The position numbers were made by a program, and so were the translations under genes. A model generated the notes under the pieces. The model searched no databases. It was not told the DNA's origin and was given only the letters and a program-made list of their open reading frames with translations. A stretch of 64,000 nucleotides of DNA from Schistocephalus solidus (Eukaryota > Platyhelminthes > Cestoda > Diphyllobothriidea > Diphyllobothriidae): NCBI GenBank assembly GCA_017591395.1, contig WEDG01004256.1, positions 1-64,000 of the forward strand, in the 5' to 3' direction. Below, in pieces: positions 24,118 through 36,400 of the stretch; position 1 is the stretch's first letter, and every line of letters starts with the position of its first letter.

Positions 24118-25692
24118 AGTCCACTCACACTAGCAGCCTGGAATGTTCGTTCCCTTTTAGACAATCCTAGGAGCAACCGGCCGGAACCGCGGACAGTGCT
24201 AGTAGCTCGGGAACTGGTGCGCTACATGGTGGACATTGTCTACGACTACAGTCCATGACTTGCTCTTCGCGGACGACTGCGCCCTAAACACCGTGACGGA
24301 GGTGGAAATGTAAAGGAGCATGGACCTCTTCGCTGAAGGCTGTGCCAATTTTGGATTAACAACCAGTACAGCCAAAACGGTTGTCATGCACCAACCGCCA
24401 CCCAGCGCGGAATACAATGCTCCCCGAATCAATGTCGACGGTGCTCAACTCAAAAATGGGGAACCTTCACTTATCTAGGAAGCACGATGTCACGCAACAC
24501 GAGAATCGATGACGAGGTTGCTCAACGGATCTCCAAAGCCAGTCAGGCCTTCGGCCGACTGCAGGCCTCCGTTTGGAATCGCCACGGTATTCACCTGAAC
24601 ACCAAACTTAAGATGTAATACGCCGCCGACTACTGAAGCTGAGATGGCAAGACAGGATCCCGGACGCGGAAGTCCTGGAGCGGACCGGAATCCTCAGCAT
24701 CCACACCATGCTGAGGCAAGTGCAACTGCAATGGAGTGGTTACCTGGTGAGAATGGACAACGAACGACTACGAAAGTGACTTTTCTACGGAGATTTCATT
24801 ACGAGTGCTCGCCGACAGGGAGGTCAAAAGGGACGCTACAAGGACACTTTGAAGAAAGCTCTGAGGCAACTGCAAATCAACCCGGAGACCTGGGAGGACC
24901 TTGCCCAGGATAGACCGCCATGTAGAAGATCCGCGAAGACTGGTGCAGCAATCTATGAGGATAAACGGATCGCCACCGCCAAGGCCATAAGAGCAGCATG
25001 AAAGTCACCAGGGCCCCGGACCAACATCGCCGAGGCCCAGGCCCTTCCAACATTCCCGCACTGTCAACACAACTTCCGCGCGGGAATCGGCCTGGTCCGA
25101 CATCTTCGGGAGCAATTCACCAAATAAGCCTACAATTCCAAATTCTACGTCAAATTCTGCAATCCCTCATTCCGACTCCCCTATCCTCACTCCCGGCATC
25201 AGTTCCATTAGTCTGACCATCATAGAGACCACATCCCAATACTCATCACATATTACCTCAACCACCGAAGCCGCCGTCACTACCACCTCCACCACCACCA
25301 GCGATATGGAATCTCTCCTAAACTGTCCTGAATGCGACCGCACATTCACCTCACGCATCGGCCTGGTCGGTCACTTGTGAATCCATCGTATATAGACTGG
25401 TGCTGACCCTCCGCTCCGGCCATTCTTACTGCCACTGCCACCCCCACTTCCATGAATGACATCCCCCCAGCCTTTCCCGATTTTTCCTGCCTACACTGCA
25501 CCCGCAACTTTAACTCAGGACTCGGCCTGGTCGGTTACCTGCGAATCCATAGCACGGAAGCCGGTGAACTAGTGCCTGGGGACTACCACATACAGTCGCC
25601 GCGCCCGCCTCCACTGCCTTCACTGCTCCCACACCTTTAAACACCGTATGGGCCTATTAGGACACATGCGCCTCCACGACAACCTGTGGTAA
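24118..25692 (+). pseudogene. LINE family A, copy 3: internally deleted ORF
   Basis: The start of the endonuclease (LAAWNVRSLLDNPRSN, near 24,124-24,175; continuing to VDI at about 24,240) is fused directly to the RT catalytic box DLLFADDCALNT (FADD at 24266-24277), in a different frame. Most of the endonuclease and the N-terminal half of the RT, which should lie between, are gone. RT thumb sequence follows (NFGLTTSTAKTVVM; FTYLGSTMSRNTRIDDEVAQ). A second deletion removes about 110 bases near 24,618 compared with copy 1, and there are several in-frame stops. The zinc-finger tail ([38 protein letters not shown]) ends at 25692. Confidence 0.85.
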
Positions 25693-25845
25693 ACCACCAG
25701 GGGAGGAGAGAGTGTGATAGATGCAGCGCAAGTCTATTATCAATTTAAACTAACTCACGCGCAAGTCACCGTCCCTGCGCCACCCTTCCTGTGAGCATAC
25801 GGTGGACATCGGTGGACGAAGACGGTCAAAATGTCGAGGTGTGAG
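25693..25845 (+). mobile_element. LINE family A copy 3, deleted 3' untranslated region
   Basis: After the stop the sequence jumps to the last 150 bases of the family's 3' region (GGAGGAGAGAGTG onward) and ends at the common 3' terminus. About 700 bases are missing relative to copies 1 and 2. Confidence 0.65.
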
Positions 25846-28009
25846 TGCATGTTATGGCGACTTATAACTGCATTAGACTTAGTCTAAATTGTTGGTTAAA
25901 ACAACTGTAGGTGGCTTATCTCATGAAATATCGTGATGAAAATTGGAGTTGGTAGTACGACTTGCATTGAATGTTATTTTTGTTGGTTGAGTGGACCCGA
26001 GGGACATAAAGGCCAGGTTTTAGAGAAGTTGTACGTTTCCTGCTGTCCCAGTATTTCCCTACACTTCTGAATTTCTGACTCAAAAATCTTTAGTTTATGT
26101 TTATTCGGTTATAAAACCACGTACATATAATCAGGTAAATTTCAAACTTTGTCCCCTTATGAACGGGGCAAAAGGACGGATTCAGCTTTAAAATTTCTCT
26201 ATTGCAAAGTTGTTGCCTTTTGGGTAATAAATGAGCTTTTAAATGAGGAAAGCTTGGTTTTTTATTTGGTGATCATATTTAACAAGTTTCTATAGACAAC
26301 CTAGCTGTTTACATGTCTGGCAGCTTGTAGGCTGTTTTAAATAGTCAATCAATTAATTAGTAATTTTTGCATTTGTTATCAGATTTCATTAATTTGGCCC
26401 CTTCCATGCCTTTCTTTTCCTTATGCACCTTAAGAGTTAGCCTTATTGAAGTGAGTTTTCAATGCAGTCTTTTTCTGAAATTATCGTTTTCGGTGGTCAT
26501 AATTATTTATTTTTTATTAAATATTAAACTATAAACAAAACCGTGCTTTATTTTTTTAAGTCGTTCCTTTACTGCCTTAAAGCTAAACATAGCAGCCTGG
26601 TCGGATTTTGCACTGCAGGGACTTCCTTGCAGAATGCATTTTATAAACTAGCCTAGCCACTATTTTTAGTGTCTGGAGCCATCCCAGCCTTCTAATATTC
26701 GTACCGAAACGTTACCAAACTATCAGATCTTAATAATCGATAGGACCTTACCATTAAACTAGTGCACCTATTTTGGTGGAGTGCCTCTATGAGCTTTTAT
26801 GGTTCAGAGATTTTATGTTAAAGATCAAGATCAAATGTTTTCTAAAAAGGTCTGTTGTTTCAAAGGATCTTCTATAATCAAGCTGCGCTGTGTGGTATTT
26901 GGAATATGAGGAAGTTGGAAATTCATAAGCGTAAGAAAATAATGTAAATTTTTTTTCGACGTCCCTCTATCAAAAACCAGTGATATATCGCTGATAATAC
27001 GAATCCGCTGTTGGAAAAACCGTTATTAATTCAGTGGGACTGCTACCACTTATTCGTAGTCAGTTCACTATGTGATTAAATAACCTGGAGAGATCCATTT
27101 TTAATGAACTTATAGATATAATTCCAATTTAGCAAGGTAAAATGACTGGGCTTATTTGAAAGCGTACCCCAGATGCTGTTGGGTCAGTGGTGGGGCCAAA
27201 TCACAGTAGGTATCTTATCATTATTTCCTTAAGTAGCTTACATTTTTCTCTAATTAGTCACTTTCACATGCGCTAGTGGAGGCAACTGAAGGTTGTGAGC
27301 AGCTGAATCATGAATTCTCCTCTTGTGACCATGGTCGCTAACTCATATCAATGGCTTCGAAAGCAGATAGAGGAAACCGACTAGGCTGTAAAGCCAGACT
27401 TTTTTCCATCGTGCCGTGTCTGTCTATGCGCCCCGTGTTATCGCAGGAGTTCTACATGAGGATACCGCGTTTCTACTCCCAAATACTCACTATGTATAGC
27501 TGACGAAGACAAAGGGGATGAAAATGACTCTTCGGGCTGGTTGACCGTTGTCACTCAACCGCACCACAACCTGAGGCCTGCAAGACCCAAGATTTTGATT
27601 CAGTTTCAGTCTACTAGTTGAGTTATCGGCTCAATTTCGCTGTTCGATGGGAGCAGGTCATTAAAGGACAGTCAACCGTGACCTCGAACTTTTCACATCG
27701 CGGCCGACAGAGCCTGAGCCAATGGCGTACAGGTATGGCGTTTGATTTAATGTTCAATGATTAAATAGCGATAGTTCTTCTCAGCCCGATGTTGGTATAT
27801 GGCTCGTGGTAGACGTCAAGTAAGCCAGAAATAGTCATCCCGGCTTCCCTTATCTGCCGGTAAGACTCCTTGCTTAGTTATAGTACATAGGTATGCGGCC
27901 GCCTGCGTGGGCCAGGTTGAAAACCAGAACACCATTTTCGGTAGGTTAGCTTGACGGAAACTGCACGCTAACAACTTTGCATGCTATTTAGGTTTCACTG
28001 TTGATGAAA
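25846..28009. other. AT-rich stretch, no gene seen
   Basis: No open frame over 60 codons with a plausible product and no recognised repeat. Confidence 0.5.
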
Positions 28010-28092
28010 GTTGCTGTGACAGCTGCAAGCTAGAGCACTCAGTGACAGAACTATGAAAGTCGTCAATTCGAGCCCGTCTAGCGGATAAAAAA
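28010..28092 (+). mobile_element. tRNA-like SINE head, plus strand
   Basis: The + strand shows GCTGCAAGCTAGAGC (A-box-like), then at tRNA spacing AATTCGAGCCC (B-box-like). It is not part of a complete tRNA. It is diverged and possibly related to the element at 20.7 kb. Confidence 0.35.
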
Positions 28093-28713
28093 TGTGGGTT
28101 GTGCATATCTTACAACTTCTCATAGTTTGCCGGTACCTGATGTTGTCTGCAATCGATATCGATTTGCATCGTAGACTTGACATAAGCTAGGTAAGTTGGG
28201 CCTTAGAAAGTGCACTGTCATATTTCGGGGTCCGTGAAATTGGATGATTAAACGGAAAGCAGATTGAGCACATTAGTACTTCATTACGTCTGCTACATCT
28301 TTCTGAGGACAACATATGTACATAGAGATGGTAAATTCAAGTCAGACGGTGCACATAATGGTCATATGAGTTCGATTGTAAGGAATACGAATGGGGGTGG
28401 TGGATGATATCTGAAATCCTGAAAGACATTGGTATCGGAAAGACTTTAACTTTGTCAGAGAATACAAAAGGTTCTTGTTTTTCGTTGGCTTGGATTTTTT
28501 CCAGCATGCATGGGATATTTCCGTTGCAGTACTCTTTGACTGTCTGGTTTTGCCATGCGTCTACATTTAGGAGAATTTTTTGCCTTCTGGGTTATATAGT
28601 TACCATCAGGATGAGGAGTTAGCCTAATTCCTGCGGTCCTCATCCGTCAAACTATGCATCATTCAGCCTTCCCATAGGGCTGTAATAGGTGGGGATGGGA
28701 GCAGATAGGAATA
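28093..28713. other. 3' flank of the zinc-finger gene
   Basis: This is downstream of the minus-strand gene's last stop and would hold its 3' UTR. No clear AATAAA on the minus strand could be assigned. Confidence 0.35.
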
Positions 28714-29132
28714 CTAGGATCTTATTTGTCGACCGTCAACGGCAGCGATGTCCCAGGCAGTCACGAGGCGATTTAGCCTCTCAGTCAGTGAAGTACCTTC
28801 AGTGTTGCTTTGGGCACCACCCCCACCCCCACCGCTCAAGTCCACCTTCAGAGTTTCTGTGGATGCCGGGGGGTGGCTGAGAGCCTGAGATGGGGCAAGG
28901 AGGGAAGGTTGACCACTCCCCATCGGCTGCAGTAAACGAGCGATGCAGGTGGGACTGACAAGTTGACTCCTCAGACAGATGTTCTCACTCGAAGGTCCAA
29001 AAAGGGAGCAGCAGAGAGGATTCTTGCTGGGTGGCTGATTGACATTCAGCGGCGGTTCCGGTACTGCTGGCAGCTGCGCTACTGTGCCCTCAGCCAAGGG
29101 TTTGTGGCTGCTGCCCTGTCGACCAACTATCC
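28714..29132 (-). CDS. Zinc-finger gene, last coding segment
   Basis: This is the C-terminal part of the minus-strand gene, about 139 codons with the stop at 28716-28714. It is disordered and Pro/Ser-rich (SHKPLAEGTVAQLPAVPEPP), with a six-Gly run at about 28,810-28,830. It ends in a more ordered TSLTERLNRLVTAWDIAAVD. The frame is shifted by one base relative to the preceding segment. The two are joined here by a proposed 28-base intron (29160-29133). Alternatively an indel is present, or the protein ends at the stop at 29090 in the upstream frame. Confidence 0.5.
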
Positions 29133-29160
29133 CTGGTAGGTTCGAGGACCATATCAGCAC

Positions 29161-29653
29161 GTGAGTATGGCTCGGAGCGCTGTGCAAGGGAGTGAAAGGC
29201 GCGTGGATCGAAGGCAGTGGCAGCCTCCGCCTGCAGTCGCCAGCAGCCGCTGGCAAAAGTGTTCCGAGTAGATGGTTTCGAACGTTCAAGGAACCCTTCG
29301 CGTTCCCAGTAAGGAGAGCTCCGCTTAGTGTTCAATACCTGAGTCAAAGGTGTCTTGGGTGGTCTCAGCAGACCCTGTGTCTGCAGCTCCGCAATGAGAC
29401 TGTCAGTATTCGGCGTCTGGTCGCGTCGAGGCTTCGTCGTCGATGGGGGCATTCTCCCAGCATATCGACCGACAGGAGCCAAGTTGCTGACAGCGCTGGG
29501 CGGGGCTGCCATGTTGCAGAATCGAGATGCCAGTCCTTTTGCGGCCTGGTGTACGAAAGGCAGCTCCAGTTCAATCTTATGGCTATTCGGTCTGGGGTGA
29601 GCTGACATCATGGGCCTCGGCAGATATGGGCTACTTGGTTTAACAGCTAACCC
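29161..29653 (-). CDS. Zinc-finger gene, penultimate exon
   Basis: It begins right after a TTTTTGTAG acceptor (AG at 29655-29654), phase 0, with GLAVKPSSPYLPRP. The text looks coding throughout: HKIELELPFVHQAAKGLA, NTDSLIAELQTQGLLRPP. It contains no recognised domain and is probably a flexible region with a short helical LIAELQTQGLL motif. The preceding exon ends in phase 0 at a consensus GTAAGT, so the join keeps the frame. Confidence 0.6.
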
Positions 29654-30186
29654 CTACAAAAAGTTAAAAATGGAAATGTAATGTTAGGATAATTTTCACG
29701 ATGTTTGTTGAATGGACAGAGGTACCACGAAACACTTTGAGGTTTGCATTTGAAAAAATTTTAAAGAGCTGTTTTCAGTCATCATCTCTGAAATATTATG
29801 GAAATTACCCTTTTCGATGGGAAAATGAATATTTCATGTCTAATTTGTTAGATAGTTCTTGCGCTCTATGAACCTCAAACATTGACCGTCTTTTTCTACT
29901 TGAGATTCGCATTGCAATAGCTTGACATCCGCGTATCCACTTATCCTCTGACAGGTAAGTAGGTCACCTGGTATCGCAAAAAAAACAGCGTTTAACTTGC
30001 GTGTCCTAGCTTTTTTCAGTTAATCGTATCGGTTTCGCAGAAGGCAGGTATATTTATGATGTGCCTTATATCAAACTTGAATTTTTTCTGCGGTGGTATT
30101 GCCATTTTTAGAAAAATACTCAAGTACTCCCTAAAATCAAGATAAAACTGACTATTTAGTGCAGCAAACTGTCTTTTATCACTTAC
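29654..30186 (-). other. Intron of the zinc-finger gene (533 bp)
   Basis: The donor is GTAAGT (30186-30181), a perfect consensus after the codons for LQK. The acceptor TTTTTGTAG ends at 29654. Phase 0 on both sides. The exon frame runs on into this intron to a stop at 30016, an unspliced extension. Confidence 0.6.
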
Positions 30187-31248
30187 TTTCTGAAGATCCA
30201 TGAAGCACTTCATCACACGGGCTATATCCGGGGGGCAGGGCGGAAAGGCGTCCAGACTTGGTATACCGATGGGAAGTTTCATCTCAGCACCTTCGAATCC
30301 ACGAGCAAGCGAGCGACGCAAAAATGCATTTTCAAGAAAGGTTAGAAATGGTAGCTTGCGGCACATCTCTGTACCAGGCTGGGGACCAGAATCATTGAAA
30401 AGTTTCGTTGTTGGAAGAGGTGCAGTTGCTGATGCTTCTTCGTCGGAAATTTTTGTTGGGTGTGCCAGTGCTTCGCAGACAGTTCTACTAGTCGGAATGT
30501 AGGTATTCCGTACATCAACAAGAGAGGGGGTTTCGTTGCTAACCGCAGGCTGAATGAGAGCCCGTATTTGGTGCTTCCTGGGTACGTCACACTGAGACGG
30601 AAAGAGAGCACTCTGAGCGTTATTCTCGCTCTCAAATGGCGGTGTGCCCTGGGACTGCATACCTGAATGTGATTGGCTGTCAGAGTGTTGCTGTTTTAAC
30701 CGGGTTTCGTCACCTAGCGGTATTTTTTGTTGTGAAATCGGATAGACGTCTGGGGTACAAGGGAATGCTGACAGGCCAGGTGAGTCTCTGGGCGAAAATT
30801 GGCAAGGGGCAGACATAACCTTGGGCGCCCCTGCAATGCGATGACCAATCCGTGCAGAGCGACCCCGAGTCCCCTGACAGAGCGCCCTGGCCTTCTGAAT
30901 ATTGGGTCTGCTACCGGTCAGGGATAGGCGACTGCGAGAACCACAGGCTTGTCTGCAGTGGCTTCCCAACTTATGTCCCATCGTGGGCGCCCTTAGCATC
31001 GGTGCCAAAGGCGAAAAGTTGCCGCCAAACGGTAGATCGTTAGGTTCCCCGCACTCCTCAGTAGGGTGGCCTTCTCGGGCAGTCTTATCGCCAAGTCGAT
31101 GTAGTCGATGAGCGGTAAGCTCATAGTACAGCCGCTGGCGCTCAAGTTCTGACATTGACAAGAGTTCTGTGTGGCGCCGAATAGTGTGTCGTTTTATCGT
31201 GTCCAGTTTCCTTTGCGTCATTATCTTATGACACAGCAAGCACATAAC
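30187..31248 (-). CDS. Zinc-finger gene, exon with CCHH ligands (354 codons)
   Basis: It starts after a strong acceptor (poly-T then GCCGTAG, AG at 31250-31249) and ends at a GTAAGT donor. The first codons give VMCLLCHKIM...TIKRHTIRRH, a C-x2-C-x14-H-x4-H zinc site, followed by ELLSMSELERQRLYYEL. The N-terminal half of this domain lies in the exon at 42,239-43,169. The whole resembles the C2H2-type finger seen in SPINDOC, FAM200 and EPM2AIP1-like proteins and related to hAT-type transposase N-termini (family assignment from memory). After about residue 60 the exon is low-complexity Ser/Pro/Gln-rich. It becomes more ordered near the end (LPFLTFLENAFLRRSLARGF; PPDIARVMKCFMDLQK). Probably a nuclear DNA- or chromatin-binding protein. 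Confidence 0.7.
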
Positions 31249-31377
31249 CTACGGCAAAAAAAAAAACAGAAAAATTGCGAGCTTTAGAAAGTGTTTGAAT
31301 GCCGAGGGGGTAGGCTGTCCCTTGTGAGCAACATATATAATAACACTAGAAATCCATTCAACAAATCTACGTTTGGT

Positions 31378-31658
31378 GACAGGTTTAGTTGGTACTGAAG
31401 TACCAGGAATCTTGGTTCGTCAGACGACAACTAGGGAAAAAAGATTTGAAGTCTTGCAATAGGATCTGTAGCCTGCTGTGAGACTCGTGTCCTGTGCAGA
31501 GGACAGCTAAAACATATCTGAAAAATTGGAGCATTTCGTATGACGGGCGATGGAAAGGATTTGTCAATTGGCCTCTCAAACCCTCAACGAGTACATAGAA
31601 TAACGAAGTATGGTGATACACCCTTCGGTCACTCGAATTAATGCATACACCATTTTCC
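31378..31658 (-). CDS. Exon-like segment within the large intron (segment 2)
   Basis: The frame opens at a CAG acceptor (AG 31660-31659) with one base completing a codon, then ENGVCINSSDRRVYHHTSLF and FHRPSYEMLQFFRYVLAVLC, and stops at about 31385. It is phase-compatible with segment 1 (32120), giving RNVV-R-ENGVC across the join. It cannot be spliced in frame into the zinc-finger gene, so it would be a nested gene, an alternative terminal exon, or chance. No domain is recognised. Confidence 0.25.
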
Positions 31659-32119
31659 CTGTCCTTAAAGCGAGTTTATCGAAGTCCAGGGAGCATTTCT
31701 TTTGTTCTCCTGGTGATACTTATGGGCTTGGCATGCGTAGCTGTTCGAAAAGGTGATATAGATCAGTTTATATTTACTGAAAAACGCACGTAAAGTGTGA
31801 GTGCTGCACTTGTCTCCGTTCCCGAAACAAGCTAAGCATCTCTTCAGTCATTTCTTCCTTCAGTTAATAATTTTTTTACAGCATGAAAGCTCCTGGGCAA
31901 GGATTAGGTTCATCTAGCTTCCATAAACTGATGGATTAGATTTAACTGAGAAACCACACTTGGTGGAGGAGGGGAGGGGCGTTGCGATGTAACAAAAGCA
32001 TGCATCGTACGTCGTGATGGAATTTGAAATCTTGACAGTTTCATGAACTTTCCCTAATTTTAGGGTGATTGGAAACGTTTACGTAACATCGTAAATAAAA
32101 TTGCCGGGAAATTCAGGAC

Positions 32120-32330
32120 CTGACTACGTTACGCTTAGCCTGTTGCCGTCTCGTCAGACTGACAGGATTAGCGAACAGTATCTTCGGGTTTTCCTTGAAA
32201 GATACAATGTCTTCAGAGGAGACAGCATTCTCAAGGTCAACATACACCGAAGCAAGTCCGAAAGAGAAAGGGATCCGAGCAAATGCTTTTTTCCGATTTT
32301 CATTGCCATATTTTTGAAACCAAAAAGAAG
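32120..32330 (-). CDS. Exon-like segment within the large intron (segment 1)
   Basis: The minus frame reads IPFSFGLASVYVDLENAVSS then PKILFANPVSLTRRQQAKRN. It ends at a weak CAG/GTCCTG donor in phase 2 that fits segment 2. The upstream limit is not determined, and the frame is open to 32433. The product is not recognised. Confidence 0.22.
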
Positions 32331-32448
32331 TCTTTAACAAGGACTGCAACGATCTATCTTTGTTTTTTTGCTGCTTTAGAGATATCCTTTTGAATGCCAT
32401 TGTGTAGGAGCAGAATACCCGTATATTTGTCAAGATGATACTAGGTTT

Positions 32449-33410
32449 TTAAGCCCAAAGCTTCAAACGCTCGAAGGTTACCTCGGTTCCACTATGAGGC
32501 TAGCGTTGGAAGGCAAACTTGGGTTGTACCACTATCGGTGTCTCTCCATATGGATGGGACTAAAGGCTGCTGCTTAGAGATCAAGTTCACTTGTGTTTTT
32601 GGTGTTTATCGGTGTTTACTGGTATTTATCGGTGTTTATCGGTGTTTACTGGTGTTTATCGGTGTCTCTCCATATGGATGGGACTAAAGGCTACTGCTTA
32701 GAGATCAAGTTCACTTGTGTATATTGGTGTTTATTGGTTTTTATCTGTGTTTATCGGTGTTTATCGGTGTTTACTGGTGTTTATCGGTGTCTCTCCATAT
32801 GGATGGGACTAAAGGCTGCTGCTTAGAGATCAAGTTCACTGGTGTTTATCGGTGTTTATTGGTGTTTATCAGTGTTTATTGGTGTTGACTGGTATTTATC
32901 GGTGTTTATCGGTGTTTACTGGTTTTTATCGGTGTCTCTCCATATAAATGGGACTAAAGGCTGCTGCTAAGAGATCAAGTTCACTGGTGTTTATCGGTGT
33001 TTATTGGTGTTTATCGGTGTTTATCGGTGTTAACTTGTGTTTATCGGTGTCTCTCCATATGGATGGGACTAAAGGCTGCTGCTTAGAGATAAATTTTACT
33101 GGTGTTTATTGGTTTTTATCGGTGTTTATCAGTGTTTACTGGTATTTATCAGCGTTTATCGGTGTTTATCGGTGTTTACTGGTGTTTATCGGTGTCTCTC
33201 CATGTGGATGGGACTAAGGGCTGCTGCTTACAGATCAAGTTTACTGGTTCTACTGAAGCCCGAAGCTGCAAACACTCGAATGTTACCTCGGTTCCACTCT
33301 GAGGCTAGCGTCGGAAGGCAAATTTAGGTTGTATCACAATCGGTGTCTTTCCATATGGATAGGACTAAAGGCTACTGCTTAGAGATCAAGTCTACTGGTT
33401 CGAGGTCTAC
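32449..33410. repeat. Nested minisatellite: GGTGTTTATC units within 115-151 bp higher-order repeats
   Basis: A 10-base unit, GGTGTTTAYY, is repeated in blocks. Each block ends with a fixed segment beginning GGTGTCTCTCCATATGGATG and containing GACTAAAGGC. That segment starts at 32537, 32661, 32786, 32931, 33046, 33191 and (as GGTGTCTTTCC) 33341. Both ends carry a diverged copy of a flank (ACCTCGGTTCCACT at about 32,481 and 33,285). Long open frames through here (repeating VFIGVYWCLSVF) are repeat artefacts. Confidence 0.9.
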
Positions 33411-36400
33411 TGCAGAGCCGGGGTAAGGGGTCAAAGTGCACTCTTATAGGATGCACAAAAAGATCAATCAGAGCGGTAAACGGAGTAAGAGCGGCGGATG
33501 TGATCGCAGTGCAGTAAAAACAGCAACGTGAGCATGAGTTGGCTGAAAACAGCGAATACTGAATTTAAATCGCAGTATATTTCTCCATAGTGACATTGTT
33601 CCATCATCTCACGCATAAAAAGCTACACTTGAGGAGTCTGTAAATAATCATTGAACTTCACTGACAAAAAAGCATGCGAAAGTAAAGCAATTGATCCCAG
33701 GTACATGTACAAGGATAGTGCATAAAACATCAGTTATTGACGATAACAAATTTTGCGAATGCTCTTCGGCTGCTTCAAATCCTCGTTACAAGCAATCGGC
33801 AGACAGAAAATTAATACACGATCGAGAAGATTTAGTGCGGAGCATGCAATCTACTCAAGTCATCTGAAACCTGTCAGGAAACCAGAAGAGGCGACATTTT
33901 AAAATAAATTGGGCGTGTATATTAAAGGATTACCTATTGCAGATGTGAGGCTAGGTGTTTCACATTATCAACCATTATGTATGTAGACGGCTTCCAAATA
34001 TCCCAGCGTTGGACGTATTTGGGTACAAAAGAGAACTCGAAGACTAGTTTTGGAGCAACAGCAGATACATTGGACTAGGTGGGTGAGGGCTATATAGACA
34101 ATTATTCGACGAGCCTGTTCTCAAGTACCTTGGCATCGTCCCCAAAATATAGATGTCACAGTTTGAGGCTAATTCATGTAAAAAAAACACTTGAGCCGAT
34201 TGATATTCTTTGTCAGTTTAATCACAATACTGTCTGTGGGACTGACCGCATTTAGCTGAGCTGCTTTGTAAGGTATTGCAATGGTAAAATGCACAAACCG
34301 TTTGCGCAGGATAAAAACATTTCAAAAAATACGATTGTGGGCAGGTCCGTCAAGGTTCGCCTCATACCAGGGAGCTGCGTAGCCATATCTTTTCAAGGTT
34401 ACCCTTGAGCAGTCACGTTTTGGGTGTACTGTTTTGCTGAAGTAACTTTATCACGCTCTTAAAGAGATTCTAGACGAGATTTAGCATGAATTTCACCGGC
34501 TCAAACTCATAAAAATTTCATCTTTTCTTATGGAAGACGGACTTTCCGATTAACCAGTTTTCCTATTAAGGAATAAAGACGTCCGAGAGAGACGCATTTG
34601 TGTCCTGTTTACTTTACATTAAAACTCGGTCGTAATATACAAATTATTCTTGATAAAACTAGATTAGTGGTTTCCACATAATTGTAAACGATGGCATTAA
34701 TCTGTATGTTCAAAAGTAGATCCAACACAAGATCCAAACACAAAAACAAACCTTCATAAAAGTCAAAAGAGTATGTCCTGAGGTTTCGCACAAACGGCCC
34801 CTTGAACTTTTATCTTTAGCCCACCGCATCAGTAAGTTTCTAGGAGTTTTATCATTTCAGGGCAGAGTGCACGCACAAACTGCGCGCCGCTTCTGTAGCT
34901 TTACACCCCCCCCCCCCGCCGGCCCAAAGGTACCATGTAGAGCAGGTTGATGAAAATCAAAGGCCGACTAAACCCAAAGAGCAATCGGGAGTAGTATATC
35001 GCAGCCCATACCTAAGCCACACAGGTCAGACTGAACGCATGTTCGGGTCGCGCATATATGAACATAAAGTGCCGGTGCGACGGGCAACGAATTATCACAA
35101 ATTGCTGCCCCCACCTACGAAACGGACCACGAGTTCAACTTCTTAGCCGTCAAAATAATCGTCCGAGCCGGAAACAAGACGAGCTGAGAATTGATTGAGG
35201 TTTAGTCCACCAATGAGAAATCAATAAATCGATGTATCGATTTAGCACTGGCGTACAGAGGCTAGTGCAATCGCCGCCAGGCTTGCGTTAGTGGTCATTG
35301 ACTGGTTTGTACCCTCTAGAAGTGGCGCCTTTTTGTTGCTATTTCTATCTCTGACGGTGAACTCCTGCAAGAGTTGGAAGCTCAGAATAATAAACAAATT
35401 GTTCCAGTGCTCAACCAGACTTCTCCTTTGCTCGTGCAAACACCTAGGACTCGAACTTTCACAGTTAGTCGTATTCCTTTTTGTTTGGTATAACTGTCGG
35501 CCACCTCTTATCGACTAGTAGTATGACAGTGCTCTTATCAACCTTCCTGAGCGCAAGTTCGTCTTCTATTTTAGAGAGCAAATTCTGTAATGCATGATGC
35601 AGTCAGTGGCCGATATCATGAAATGTTAACCAAAATTCTGAAATACTTGGTGGATTAAGAAGGACTGCTTAAGTGGGTGGTAAAATTAATTACCTTGCAG
35701 CATAATTTCAAGGTATTTTGAACACACCAGGATGCCAGCTTTTTCATGCACGTCTTTCCGGCCGTATGCAAAAGCCGCACTCTGTGAAGAGGATTACTTA
35801 ATTGTTAAGCATTTTTATCGATTTTCGGGCTCTTAATAAGTTAACGTGTATTTTATCTAAAACATAAGCAAAAATATTCCTTCTTGCAGCTATTTGGGAG
35901 CAGGTCACATTTGCTTTAAACTGCATACTCAAATAACTTGTATATTTAGGTTTTCAAAAACATTTAAAGTCCTTTGTTTCATTTTTGGCTCTTAGCTGGC
36001 GGCCGAAAAGCACGTGCATTCAAAAGCCGACATCCTGACCTGCCTTCCATATTATAGGATTATACCGAACGATGGGCGATATTACAATCTCACTTGAGTA
36101 GTCATTCTTATTTTTCGGTTCCCGTCATCAGTCACAGACGCAGTCGAGGACTGAAGTTCCTGCAGTCTGTTTGACGTGGCGTTCGCCAGTCCTGGCCAGT
36201 TAACTGTCTAGGTAAATGTTATCTACCCAAAAATCTAGGTGAATAGACAGGCGTCCAGATCGTGTGAATGCTCCCATTAATCACACAATAAACATCTTTC
36301 TTTATCTAAACTTGAGGTTGACCCTTATGTTAACTGACGTTATAGACCATAACTCAAAGAAACCGCTTAGCAACAGCAGATACATATGCCATCTGCTAAT

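Noticed and set aside
29192..29605. 137-codon + strand frame
   Set aside because: It is antisense to the zinc-finger gene exon, which has splice sites of matching phase on the minus strand.
32593..33327. Long open frames of VFIGVYWCLSVF type
   Set aside because: They are translations of the 10-base minisatellite in several frames, not a membrane protein.
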